Assembly (NCBI GenBank): GCA_963767285.1
Contig: CAVYDJ010000003.1
Coordinates: 186,001-250,000 of the forward strand
DNA from: WHSW01 sp963767285
GTDB taxonomy: Bacteria; Actinomycetota; Thermoleophilia; Solirubrobacterales; 70-9
Direction of reading: 5' to 3'
Length of the DNA stretch: 64,000 bases
Positions 55,498 to 62,935 of the stretch are shown here, piece by piece; within the stretch, counting starts at the first letter, position 1; the number at the start of each line of letters is the position of its first letter. The position numbers and the translations under genes were made by a program. Below the pieces are notes generated by a model that saw only the letters and a program-made list of their open reading frames with translations, was not told the origin of the DNA and ran no database searches.

Positions 55498-56388
55498 TCA
55501 GGCGGCCTCGTCCGGGCGCTCGTGCTCGTCTGAGCGCTGCCGGAGGAAGCGCTGGAAGTCGTTGGCGATCGTGTCGCCCGAGGGCATTTCGCCGGTCTCG
55601 AGCACGTCCTCGTCGGCCTGCTCGGTCTCGAGCCGGCGGACGAGCTCCTCGATCTCGGGGTTGGAGGCGACCGCGCGGTCGACCTGGGTCTCGAAGCGGT
55701 CCATCGCCTCCTCGAGCTCTGAGGCCTCGATCGCGATTCCGGTGAAGCCCTCGAGCCGGCGCAGCAGCGCCAGGGCCGCCTTCGGGTTCGGCACGGCGGC
55801 GACGTAGTGGGGCACCGCCGCCCAGAGGCTGGCCGAGCTCAGGTCGCGTCGCCGGCAGGCGTCGTGGACGATGCCGACGATTCCGGTCGGGCCCTCGTAG
55901 TTGGAGCGGCTGAGCGAGAGCCGGTCGACCAGCTCCGGGTCAGAGGCGAGCCCCGTGATCGGGACGGCGCGGGTGTGGGGGACGTCGGCGAGCAGAGCCC
56001 CGAGCGTGACCACCATCTCGACCCCGAGCCGCTCGGCGGCTTCGATCACGGCCTCCGCGAAGGTCCGCCAGCGCAGGTTCGGCTCCACGCCGGCGACCAG
56101 CACGAGGTCGCGCTCGGCGGCCGGGGCGACGGCGGCGAAGATGCCGTTGTCGGGCCAGTCGACCTCACGCGCCTGTCCGTCGGTCATCCGGATCGTCGGG
56201 CGGGTGACCTGGAAGTCATAGAAGTCCTCCGGGTCGATCGCCGCGACGCGCTCGGCGTCGAGCGAGACAGCGATCGCCTCGAGCGCCGTGGTCGCCGCGC
56301 TGGCGGCGTCGTTCCAGCCCGCAAAGGCCGCCACCAGAACCGGTGACCGGAGCTCCGGCGGATCCCCAACCCACTTCAAAACCTCCAC
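55498..56388 (-). CDS. PAC2-family protein
   Basis: The 296-residue protein belongs to the PAC2 (proteasome assembly chaperone 2-like) family common in actinobacteria: SPVLVAAFAGWNDAASAATT (about 15-34), LVLVAGVEPNLRWRTFAEAV, LGALLADVPHTRAVPITGLA and SASLWAAVPHYVAAVPNPKA. The C-terminus is an acidic/helical tail ending DEHERPDEAA. GTG 56388 is chosen because TAGGCT lies exactly 6 nt upstream (56400-56395) and MEVLKWVGDPP is a natural start. The role in actinobacteria is not established; a link with the PafBC/proteasome system is possible but only inferred. Confidence 0.88.
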   Translation of the reverse strand: MEVLKWVGDPPELRSPVLVAAFAGWNDAASAATTALEAIAVSLDAERVAAIDPEDFYDFQVTRPTIRMTDGQAREVDWPDNGIFAAVAPAAERDLVLVAGVEPNLRWRTFAEAVIEAAERLGVEMVVTLGALLADVPHTRAVPITGLASDPELVDRLSLSRSNYEGPTGIVGIVHDACRRRDLSSASLWAAVPHYVAAVPNPKAALALLRRLEGFTGIAIEASELEEAMDRFETQVDRAVASNPEIEELVRRLETEQADEDVLETGEMPSGDTIANDFQRFLRQRSDEHERPDEAA

Positions 56389-56394
56389 CCATCG

Positions 56395-56400
56395 AGCCTA
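56395..56400 (-). promoter_or_regulatory. Putative leaderless -10 TAGGCT
   Basis: Minus-strand TAGGCT is 6 nt from GTG 56388. On the plus strand TACCCG (56399-56404) overlaps it and lies 5 nt before a TTG at 56410, a possible alternative start of the divergent gene. Confidence 0.4.
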
Positions 56401-56457
56401 CCCGGTGCGTTGTGGGCGCGGGGCCGGTACGTCCGCTTCTCCGATCAAGATCGGTGG

Positions 56458-57390
56458 GTGGAAGCGGCTGTCTCCCAGGTCTCCCAGATCCGTCCCGAGG
56501 TCTCCGAACTGCGCCCCGGACAGCGCTTCGAGGGCCGCTTCGCCGTCCTCGCGAAGGAGCGCCAGACGGCTCGCAACGGGTCCTCGTACCTGTCGCTGCG
56601 GCTGCGCGACCGCACCGGCACGGTCGCGGCGCGCGCCTTCCGCGACGCCGATCGGATCGGCCTGCGCTTCGACGCCGGCGACGCGGTCGCGGTCCGGGGC
56701 AAGGTCGAGCGCTTCCGCGGCGAGCTGGTGATCGAGGTCGACGACGCCCGGCGGATCGAGCCCGGCGACTTCGATCCGGCCGAGTTCCTGCCGACCGCCT
56801 ACCGCTCGGCCGAGGAGCTCGAGGGCTTCCTCGAGCACCTCGCCCACGAGGTCCACGATCCGCAGCTGCGGGCCGTGGTCGACGCGGTCGTCTTCAGCGG
56901 CCCGCTGGCCGACGACTTCCGCCGCGCACCCTGCACCCGCCGCTCGCACCACGCCTACCTCGGCGGCCTGCTCGAGCACACGGTCGCGGTCGCGACCCTC
57001 GTTCTCGAGACCTGTGCCCTTCACCCCCGCCTCGATTCCGACCTGCTGATGGCTGCGGCGATCCTCCACGACGCCGGCCGTGCGCGCGAGTTCACCTACG
57101 GGGCCGAGTTCGGGCTCTCCGAGGAGGGCCGGATGCTGGGGCACCTTGCGATCGGCACCGAGATCGTCGGCGGGGTCGCCGCGTCGCTGGCGCCTGAGCG
57201 GCGCCTGGAGCTGCTCAACTGCGTGCTCTCCCACCACGGGCCCGACGCGGGACCGGGACGCGCCCAGGGCGCTCGCCGAGGCTCGGGGGCCGGCCACGGC
57301 TTCGCGTCGGCCGAGGCGCTCGCGCTCTACCGGCTCAACGCCCTGGACGCGTCGGTGAAGGGCGCGCTGGAGCACGGGCCGCTCGCCTGA
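56458..57390 (+). CDS. YhaM-like OB-fold/HD-domain exoribonuclease, second copy
   Basis: The 310-residue protein has the same layout as the gene at 5062: an OB fold (SELRPGQRFEGRFAVLAKER, SYLSLRLRDRTGTVAARAFR) and an HD domain (YLGGLLEHTVAVATLVLETC, AAILHDAGRAREFTY, VLSHHGPDAGPG). Here the HD motif is HDAGR rather than HDIGK. Identity to the first copy appears low, suggesting an old paralogue. GTG 56458 begins the conserved region; TTG 56410, just after TACCCG, is an alternative. It overlaps the convergent TauE gene end by 56 bp. Confidence 0.82.
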   Translation: MEAAVSQVSQIRPEVSELRPGQRFEGRFAVLAKERQTARNGSSYLSLRLRDRTGTVAARAFRDADRIGLRFDAGDAVAVRGKVERFRGELVIEVDDARRIEPGDFDPAEFLPTAYRSAEELEGFLEHLAHEVHDPQLRAVVDAVVFSGPLADDFRRAPCTRRSHHAYLGGLLEHTVAVATLVLETCALHPRLDSDLLMAAAILHDAGRAREFTYGAEFGLSEEGRMLGHLAIGTEIVGGVAASLAPERRLELLNCVLSHHGPDAGPGRAQGARRGSGAGHGFASAEALALYRLNALDASVKGALEHGPLA

Positions 57391-57733
57391 CCAGCTGCGC
57401 GGCCACGATCAGCAGCAGGGCGGCGAACGAGACCTCGAGCAGGCGTTCCGACACGGCGTTGGCCAGCAGCACCCCGGCGAGGACGCCGAGCGGCGACAGC
57501 GCGCCGACGATCAAACCGTCGCGGAGCCGCACGTTGCCGTAGCCGTGCTGGCGCCAGGCGCCGACCAGCCCGACCGGGACGATCGCCAGCAGCGAGGTCG
57601 CCTCTGCCCGGACGTGCGGCTCGCCGAGGAAGATCGCCAGGGCGGGGACGAAGAGGATCCCGCCGCCGACCCCGAGCATGCCGCCGGTCATGCCGCCCGC
57701 GAATCCGAAGATCGCTGCCACGGCGTAGTCCAT
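57335..57733 (-). CDS. TauE/SafE-family permease, half-size subunit B
   Basis: The 132-residue protein has four predicted membrane helices and the family motif FGFAGGMTGGMLGVGGGILF (about residues 8-27), then ATSLLAIVPVGLVGAWRQHG. A typical TauE/SafE anion exporter is about 250 residues, made of two such halves; this gene is one half. ATG 57733 overlaps the stop of the other half (TGATG), so the two are translationally coupled. The 3' end overlaps the convergent YhaM-like gene by 56 bp, and the C-terminal tail is Arg/Pro-rich. The substrate is unknown; sulfite or other organic anions are known for the family. Confidence 0.85.
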   Translation of the reverse strand: MDYAVAAIFGFAGGMTGGMLGVGGGILFVPALAIFLGEPHVRAEATSLLAIVPVGLVGAWRQHGYGNVRLRDGLIVGALSPLGVLAGVLLANAVSERLLEVSFAALLLIVAAQLVRRAARAPARPSPTRPGR

Positions 57734-58095
57734 CAGCCGACCAGCAACGCGATTGCGACCCCGGCCACCAGCAGCGCGAAGATCAGCGAGATCAGGCGCT
57801 CGGGGACCCGCTGCTGGAGTGCGGTTCCCGCGACCACACCCCCGACCGCGGGGATCCCGATGACCGCCGCGTTGACCAGGTCGACGTTGCCGTAGGTGCC
57901 GTGGACGACGACCGCCAGCAGCGCGATCACGACGATCGCGGCCAGGCTGGTCCCGGTCGCCTCGCGCTCGCCGTAGCCGAGCCACAGGATCAGCAACGGC
58001 ACGATCAGGCTCCCGCCCCCGACGCCGAACAGGCCGCTGAACGCGCCGGCGGCGGTCGCGATCACGGCCAGCTTGAGGATCCGGTCGCGGGGCAT
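57733..58095 (-). CDS. TauE/SafE-family permease, half-size subunit A
   Basis: The 120-residue protein has four predicted helices and the motif AGAFSGLFGVGGGSLIVPLL (about residues 16-35), followed by TGTSLAAIVVIALLAVVVHG. It matches the N-terminal half of a canonical TauE/SafE protein. Its TGA overlaps the ATG of the second half by one base. The pair probably assembles as a heterodimer, equivalent to the usual fused transporter. ATG 58095 is preceded by minus-strand TAGTAT at 8 nt. Confidence 0.85.
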   Translation of the reverse strand: MPRDRILKLAVIATAAGAFSGLFGVGGGSLIVPLLILWLGYGEREATGTSLAAIVVIALLAVVVHGTYGNVDLVNAAVIGIPAVGGVVAGTALQQRVPERLISLIFALLVAGVAIALLVG

Positions 58096-58103
58096 CCGTC
58101 GCG

Positions 58104-58110
58104 ATACTAA
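58104..58110. promoter_or_regulatory. Overlapping divergent -10 elements (atactaa)
   Basis: Minus-strand TAGTAT (58109-58104) is 8 nt from ATG 58095, and plus-strand TACTAA (58105-58110) is 8 nt from ATG 58119. The two start codons are separated by 23 bp. Confidence 0.45.
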
Positions 58111-58118
58111 GCCGCAGG

Positions 58119-58907
58119 ATGGCCGACTCCGACCAGATCCTCGAGCCGCTTCGCGCCGATCCCGGTGCCGGGGCGATCCTCTGCGATATCGACGGCACCC
58201 TGGCGCCGATCGTCGACGACCCCGAGGCCGCGACCGTGCCCGCGGCCGCGCGCGAGGTGCTCGCCGAGCTCGCGGGCCGCTATCGGCTCGTCGCCTGCAT
58301 CAGCGGTCGCCGCGCGAGCGCCGCCAGGCGGATGGTCGGCATCGACACCCTCACCTACGCGGGCAACCACGGGCTCGAGCTGCTCGGCCCGGGGGACTCG
58401 CGACCGCGGCTCGATCCTGAGCTTGGCCATCGAGGCTCCGCGGCGGCGGGATTCGTCTCACGGCTCGACTGGGACCGCTTGGGACGGGTCGGCCTGCGAC
58501 TCGAGGACAAGGGCCCGATCCAGGCGATTCACTGGCGCGGGGCCGCCGACGCCGAGACGGCCGCGCAGCGAGCCCGCGAGGTCGCCCTGCTCGCGGAGGA
58601 GGAGGGCCTGGTCCCGCACCTCGGCCGGATGGTGCTCGAGGTCCGGCCCCTGGCGACCGTCCACAAGGGGATCGCCGCACGCCGGCTGGTCGAGGAGGCC
58701 GGGGTGACCGGGGCCATGTTCGGCGGCGACGACCGCACCGACCTGGACGCCTTCGCCGCGCTCCGCGAGTTGAAGACCGATGGCGCGCTCGAGCATGCGG
58801 TCTGCGTCGGCGTCGCCTCGCAGGAGGGCCCGCCGGAGATCGAGCGGCGGGCGGACGTCGTGGTCGCCGGGCCCGATGAGTTCCTCGACCTGCTGCGAGG
58901 TCTCTAG
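58119..58907 (+). CDS. otsB: Trehalose-6-phosphate phosphatase
   Basis: The 262-residue HAD phosphatase has motif I ILCDIDGTLAPIVDDPEAAT (D-x-D-G-T-L, about residues 21-26) and motif II CISGRRASAARRMVG. GNHGLELLGPG is the trehalose-phosphatase signature N-H-G. HKGIAARRLVEEA supplies the Lys, and FGGDDRTDLDAFAAL motif IV. It converts trehalose-6-phosphate to trehalose, a protectant; no otsA is in the window. ATG 58119 follows TACTAA by 8 nt. It ends 4 bp before the next membrane-protein gene on the same strand. Confidence 0.93.
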   Translation: MADSDQILEPLRADPGAGAILCDIDGTLAPIVDDPEAATVPAAAREVLAELAGRYRLVACISGRRASAARRMVGIDTLTYAGNHGLELLGPGDSRPRLDPELGHRGSAAAGFVSRLDWDRLGRVGLRLEDKGPIQAIHWRGAADAETAAQRAREVALLAEEEGLVPHLGRMVLEVRPLATVHKGIAARRLVEEAGVTGAMFGGDDRTDLDAFAALRELKTDGALEHAVCVGVASQEGPPEIERRADVVVAGPDEFLDLLRGL

Positions 58908-58911
58908 CCGG

Positions 58912-59460
58912 ATGCTCTTCTGCGACCTGCTGCGGGTCTCGGTCCTACTGGTCGCCGCCGTCGCGACGGCGCTCGGGGCGGTCGCGGTCGTCGTCGCCAA
59001 CCAGGACGTGAACGAGTCCGCGCTTGCGGTCGCCGTCGCCTGGTGGGTCGTCGCGGTGGCGATCGGGGTCTGGCTCGGACGCCCGACGCGGGCGGCGGAG
59101 GCGGTCGCCAGGTTGCTCGCAGGAGCGCGCACGTCGACCAGCCTGCCGTCCGAGACCCCGGGCCGGATCGCGTTCATGCGCCTGTGGCCGGTCGGCGCCT
59201 TCGCCCTGCTGGTCGGGATCGCCGGCATCTTCGCCCCGCAGATCGCCGCGATCGGCGCCGGCTACGCCATCCTGATGTCGCTCGCGTGGCGCGGCCGCGA
59301 GCACGCGGTGGTCGCGATCGAGGACCGCGACGGGGTGCGCTTCTACGTCGAGCCCTCCTCCGCCTTCGAGCCCGTGAAGCTGGTCCGCACCCCCGGCCTG
59401 TATCGCGACCGCGCCCCGACCGCCAAGCCGCCCCCACCGCCCCCCGCCCAGGCCGGATAG
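58912..59460 (+). CDS. Membrane protein of unknown function (182 aa)
   Basis: It has four predicted helices: LLRVSVLLVAAVATALGAVA, ALAVAVAWWVVAVAIGVWLG, LWPVGAFALLVGIAGIFAPQ and IAAIGAGYAILMSLAWRGRE. A short C-terminal cytoplasmic domain has VVAIEDRDGVRFYVEPSSAF. The end is a Pro-rich tail. No family recognised. It starts 4 bp after the otsB stop and is probably cotranscribed with it. Codons and hydrophobicity strongly support this strand. The MFS gene on the opposite strand has no stop until 58945, so it overlaps almost all of this gene. Confidence 0.8.
   Translation: MLFCDLLRVSVLLVAAVATALGAVAVVVANQDVNESALAVAVAWWVVAVAIGVWLGRPTRAAEAVARLLAGARTSTSLPSETPGRIAFMRLWPVGAFALLVGIAGIFAPQIAAIGAGYAILMSLAWRGREHAVVAIEDRDGVRFYVEPSSAFEPVKLVRTPGLYRDRAPTAKPPPPPPAQAG
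58918..58927. other. No promoter seen at the otsB / membrane-protein junction
   Basis: The 4-bp gap and the sequence around it hold no -10-like TAnnnT in suitable position except the otsB stop itself (TAG), so the membrane-protein gene probably depends on the otsB promoter. Confidence 0.3.
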
Positions 59461-60690
59461 CGCTTCCCGGGCGCTGAGCTCCGGATCCCGGCGGCGGGCG
59501 AAGGCGATCGCGCCGCCGATCCCGGCGGCCAGCGCTGCCACCCCGGCCAGGACCAGCCCCGAGCGCGGGCCGGCGACCTCGGCGAGCGCCCCGACGATCG
59601 GCGCCCCGATCGGGGTCGAGCCGAGGAAGACGACCGAGTAGAGCGCCATCACCCGCCCTCGCATCGCTGGGCTGGCGTCGAGCTGCAGGGTGGAGTTGAT
59701 GCCGGCGGCGAAGGTGACGCTCACCGCACCGAGCGGGATGAGCGCCATCAGCGCCAGCGGCAGCGTCGGCGCCGCCGCGGCGAGCAGCGCGAAGAGGCCG
59801 AAGGCGGCCGCCGAGCCGGTGATCAGGCGCTCTGAGACCCGTCCGCGGGCCCCGGTCGCCAGCGCCCCGCCGACCGAGCCGATCGCCATCGCAACGGCGA
59901 GCGCCGTGTAGGCCCCGGCGCCGCCCTCGAACGTGAAGCGGCCGAGCAGCGGCAGCAGGACCTGGAAGTTGAACGAGAGCGTCCCGACCACGACCATCAT
60001 CACCAGCGGGATCAGCAGGCTTGGCTCACCGCGCACGTAGCGCAGCGCGTCGCGCACCCCGCTGCGTCCCGGGTCGGCTACCGGCGGCGCCGAGAGGAGC
60101 TGTGGATCCATCCCTCGCAGGGCGACGATCATCGCCGCGAAGGTCGCCGCGTTGATCAGGAAGCAGGGGGCGACGCCGAGCGTGGCGATCAGGATCCCGG
60201 CGCCGGCCGGCCCGAGGATGCGGGCCGAGTGGATCAGGACGCTGTTCAGGCCGACCGCGTTGACGACCCGGTCGGCGCCGACCATCTCGATCACGAAGCT
60301 CTGGCGGGTCGGGTTGTCGATCGCGTTCACCGAGCCGCGGACGAAGACGAGCGCGAAGACCATCCAGGGCAGGACCGTTCCGGTCGCGGTCAGGCCCCAG
60401 AGGGCAAGCGCCGGAAGCACCATCAGCGCCTGGGTGACGATCAGCAGCGATCGCTTCGGCCAGCGATCGGCCAGCACGCCGCCCCAGGCGCCGAACAGCA
60501 TGATCGGCAGGAACTGCAGGGCCGCGGTGACGCCGACGGCTACGCCGCTCCCGGTGAGTTCGAGGATCAGCCACATCTCGGCGACCATCTGCATCCAGTT
60601 GCCGCTCAGCGAGACGATCTGGCCGGCGAAGTAGCGCCGGTAGTTGGGGACCTCGAGCGAGTTGAACGATCGGCGCAGCGCCGCCGTCAT
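58945..60690 (-). CDS. MFS transporter (MFS_3/enterobactin-exporter-like) with long antisense read-through tail
   Basis: The first ~410 residues form a 12-helix MFS protein: NYRRYFAGQIVSLSGNWMQM, FGAWGGVLADRWPKRSLLIV (motif A), DNPTRQSFVIEMVG, and RGRVMALYSVVFLGSTPIGA. This is the MFS_3/EntS-like group that exports small molecules. After FARRRDPELSAREAL the frame continues ~170 residues without stop (Gly/Arg/Asp-rich, low complexity) antisense to the membrane-protein gene at 58912. The tail is probably an accident of stop loss or of high GC. ATG 60690 overlaps the MarR stop, so the pair is a regulator-exporter operon. Confidence 0.85.
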   Translation of the reverse strand: MTAALRRSFNSLEVPNYRRYFAGQIVSLSGNWMQMVAEMWLILELTGSGVAVGVTAALQFLPIMLFGAWGGVLADRWPKRSLLIVTQALMVLPALALWGLTATGTVLPWMVFALVFVRGSVNAIDNPTRQSFVIEMVGADRVVNAVGLNSVLIHSARILGPAGAGILIATLGVAPCFLINAATFAAMIVALRGMDPQLLSAPPVADPGRSGVRDALRYVRGEPSLLIPLVMMVVVGTLSFNFQVLLPLLGRFTFEGGAGAYTALAVAMAIGSVGGALATGARGRVSERLITGSAAAFGLFALLAAAAPTLPLALMALIPLGAVSVTFAAGINSTLQLDASPAMRGRVMALYSVVFLGSTPIGAPIVGALAEVAGPRSGLVLAGVAALAAGIGGAIAFARRRDPELSAREALSGLGGGRWGRLGGRGAVAIQAGGADQLHGLEGGGGLDVEAHPVAVLDRDHRVLAAAPRERHQDGVAGADRGDLRGEDAGDPDQQGEGADRPQAHERDPARGLGRQAGRRARSCEQPGDRLRRPRRASEPDPDRHRDDPPGDGDRKRGLVHVLVGDDDRDRPERRRDGGDQ

Positions 60691-61142
60691 CCCGGTTCCT
60701 CGTCGAGCATCCGCTCGAGGATCTCCGACGCGCGCTCGAGCGTCGCGACGTCGTCGGAATCGAGATCGCGCATCCGCCTCGCCAGGTAGGCGTTCTTGCG
60801 GCCGCGCAGCCGCTTCAGCAGCGCCGAGCCCTCGCTCGTCGCCGCGACCAGGAAGCCGCGGCCGTCGTCGGGATCGGGCGTGCGGGTGACGAGCCCGAGC
60901 TCGACCAGGCTGGAGACGATCCGGGTCGCAGTGGGGCGCTTGATCCGCTCCCGCTCGGCGAGCTCGGAGGGCGTCAGCGGGCCGTGGTTGGAGATCGTCG
61001 CGAGAGCCGCGTTCAGCGTCGGGCTGAGCCCGCCCGCGCCCTCAGCGGCGTTCGCGTCCTGGCGCAGCCGCCGCGACGTTCGGACCACCGCCAGCCGAAG
61101 CCGAGCGGCGATCTCTGCGAGCGGGGCCGAAGTACTTACCAT
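60687..61142 (-). CDS. MarR-family transcriptional regulator
   Basis: The 151-residue winged-helix protein has helix-turn-helix LTPSELAERERIKRPTATRI (about 55-74) and the wing LVTRTPDPDDGRGFLVAATS (D-x-D-x-R-G signature, about 83-102). It is directly upstream of, and overlaps by 4 nt, an exporter gene on the same strand. MarR proteins usually repress such partner genes and respond to small aromatic ligands. A palindrome GCTAATTAGC lies 1 bp before its start codon, a probable autoregulatory operator. Confidence 0.92.
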   Translation of the reverse strand: MVSTSAPLAEIAARLRLAVVRTSRRLRQDANAAEGAGGLSPTLNAALATISNHGPLTPSELAERERIKRPTATRIVSSLVELGLVTRTPDPDDGRGFLVAATSEGSALLKRLRGRKNAYLARRMRDLDSDDVATLERASEILERMLDEEPG

Positions 61143-61143
61143 C

Positions 61144-61156
61144 GCTAATTAGCATA
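61144..61156 (-). promoter_or_regulatory. MarR operator palindrome and -10
   Basis: gctaattagc (61144-61153) is a perfect 10-bp palindrome. Minus-strand TATGCT (61156-61151) overlaps it and lies 8 nt before ATG 61142. A repressor bound here would block transcription of marR and the MFS gene. Typical of MarR autoregulation. Confidence 0.55.
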
Positions 61157-61179
61157 GCAAACTACTTTCGCCTGCTCGA

Positions 61180-62910
61180 TTACTCGTCCCGACCGCGCAG
61201 CTTCAGCAGCTGCTTCCACGTCCCGGTGTTGGCCACGTCGTCCTTGGTCAGCCAGGCCCGGCGGGCGGTAGCCAGTCCGTAACGCATGTTGGCGAGCGTG
61301 TCGGTGCCGTGGGCGTCGGTGTTGACGACGATCTTCACCCCCGCGTCGGCGGCCAGCCTGGCGTGGGTCTCGGAGAGGTCGCGGCGATTCGGGTTGCCGT
61401 TGATCTCGATCAGGGTCTTGTTCTCGGCAGCGGCCTCGACGACCTCCCCGATGTTGATCTCGTAGGGCTCGCGCTTGTTGATCAGCCGCCCGGTCAGGTG
61501 GCCGATGCAGTCGACGTGCGGGTTCTCGATGGCGGCGACCACGCGATCGGTCATCTTCTTCGCCGAGATCCGGAACGAGGTGTGGACGCTGGCGACAACC
61601 CAGTCCAGTCGCTCGAGCACCTCGGGCTCGTAGTCGAGTGCGCCGTCGGGCAGGATGTTGACCTCCGAGCCGGCGAGCAGCTGGAACTTGCCGGGGTTTG
61701 CCTCGTTGTAGGCGGCGATCTCATCGACCCGGCGCAGCAGCGCCTCCGCGCTGACGTCATTGCCGAACCCGTGGGAGGCGGAGTGGTCGGTGATCGCCAG
61801 GTATGCGTAGCCGCGCTCCCGCGCGGCCGCGGCCATCTCCTCGAGGGAGTTGCGCCCGTCCGAGAGCGTCGTGTGGCAGTGCAGATCGCCGCGGATGTCC
61901 CCCGCCTCGACCAGCTCGGGGAGCGTCCCCTCGGCGGCGGCGCTGATCTCGCCGCGGCCCTCACGCAGCTCAGGCTCGATGTAGGCGAGCCCCAGGCGCT
62001 TGTAGACCTCGGCCTCGCTCTCGTACCGCTCGACGGTCCCCGACTCGATCACGGCAATCCCGTTCTCGGAGACCGACAGCCCCATCTTCACGGCCCGCTC
62101 GCGCAGCTCGACGCTGTGCTGCTTGGAGCCGGTGAAGTGCTGGAGCAGGTTCCCGTAGGCGTCGGGGGTGACGATCCGCAGGTCGACCGAGATCCCGTTG
62201 TAGGTGGTGATCCTGGTTCCCGCGGCGCCGGCGGAGCCCGACGCGGCGGCTAGCTCGTGCTCGGTCAGCGCCGTCGCGAGCGCCTTCGGGTCGCTGGCGG
62301 TCGCGATCAGGTCGATGTCCTTGCAGGTCTCGGCCATCCGGCGCGCCGACCCGGCGACCGCGACGGCCTCCGACGCCGGGTGGGCCCGCAGCGCCTCGGC
62401 CAGCTGCTCGGCGACCGGGAGCACGTCGGAGAGCAGGAGGCGCTCGGCGGGACCCTCGTCGTCGAGCTTCGCAAGCGCCGCGAGGACGTTCTCCTCGGCC
62501 TTCGGACCCAGGCCCTTGAGGCCCCGGATCTGCTGTCCCTCGGCCGCGGCGCGAAGCTCGTCGAGGCTGCTGACGCCGAGCTCGTCGTAGAGCTTTCGCA
62601 CCGTCTTCGCTCCGAGGCCCGGGATCCGGGTCACCTCGATCAGCGAGGCGGGGAACTTCGCCTTCAGCTTCGCGGCCGCCGGGATCTCGCCGGTCTGCGA
62701 CAGCGCGACGATCTTCTCCTGCAGCGTGTCGCCGATCCCGGGCAGCTCGGTCGCCTTGCCGGCGAGCGCCAGCTCCTCGACCGAGACCGGGCTCTGGCGG
62801 ATCACCCGCGCCGCCTCCTGGTAGGCGATCACCCGAAAGCGGTTGGCCCCGTCGAGCTCGTAGAGGACCCCTAGCTCCGCCAGGGCGGTTGCGATCTCCG
62901 CGTTGCGCAT
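61180..62910 (-). CDS. polX: PolX-type DNA polymerase/3'-5' exonuclease with PHP domain
   Basis: The 576-residue protein has N-terminal HhH regions (LPGIGDTLQEKIVALSQTGE, IPGLGAKTVRKLYDELGVSS) and the family X polymerase palm with VAGSARRMAETCKDIDLIAT (metal-binding D-I-D). VDLRIVTPDAYGNLLQHFTG follows. The C-terminal PHP domain has GDLHCHTTLSDGRNSLEEMA, YLAITDHSASHGFGND and IVVNTDAHGTDTL. Such enzymes fill short gaps and trim 3' ends in base-excision repair. ATG 62910 is supported by minus-strand TAGAGT at 7 nt; GTG 62919 adds three residues. It diverges from a glycosyltransferase gene with 25 bp between starts. Confidence 0.94.
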   Translation of the reverse strand: MRNAEIATALAELGVLYELDGANRFRVIAYQEAARVIRQSPVSVEELALAGKATELPGIGDTLQEKIVALSQTGEIPAAAKLKAKFPASLIEVTRIPGLGAKTVRKLYDELGVSSLDELRAAAEGQQIRGLKGLGPKAEENVLAALAKLDDEGPAERLLLSDVLPVAEQLAEALRAHPASEAVAVAGSARRMAETCKDIDLIATASDPKALATALTEHELAAASGSAGAAGTRITTYNGISVDLRIVTPDAYGNLLQHFTGSKQHSVELRERAVKMGLSVSENGIAVIESGTVERYESEAEVYKRLGLAYIEPELREGRGEISAAAEGTLPELVEAGDIRGDLHCHTTLSDGRNSLEEMAAAARERGYAYLAITDHSASHGFGNDVSAEALLRRVDEIAAYNEANPGKFQLLAGSEVNILPDGALDYEPEVLERLDWVVASVHTSFRISAKKMTDRVVAAIENPHVDCIGHLTGRLINKREPYEINIGEVVEAAAENKTLIEINGNPNRRDLSETHARLAADAGVKIVVNTDAHGTDTLANMRYGLATARRAWLTKDDVANTGTWKQLLKLRGRDE

Positions 62911-62917
62911 CGCGCTC

Positions 62918-62927
62918 ACTCTAGATT
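62918..62927. promoter_or_regulatory. Overlapping divergent -10 elements (actctagatt)
   Basis: Minus-strand TAGAGT (62923-62918) is 7 nt from ATG 62910 and plus-strand TAGATT (62922-62927) is 8 nt from GTG 62936. This is the clearest example of the shared divergent core in the window. Confidence 0.5.
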
Positions 62928-62935
62928 CCCGGCGC

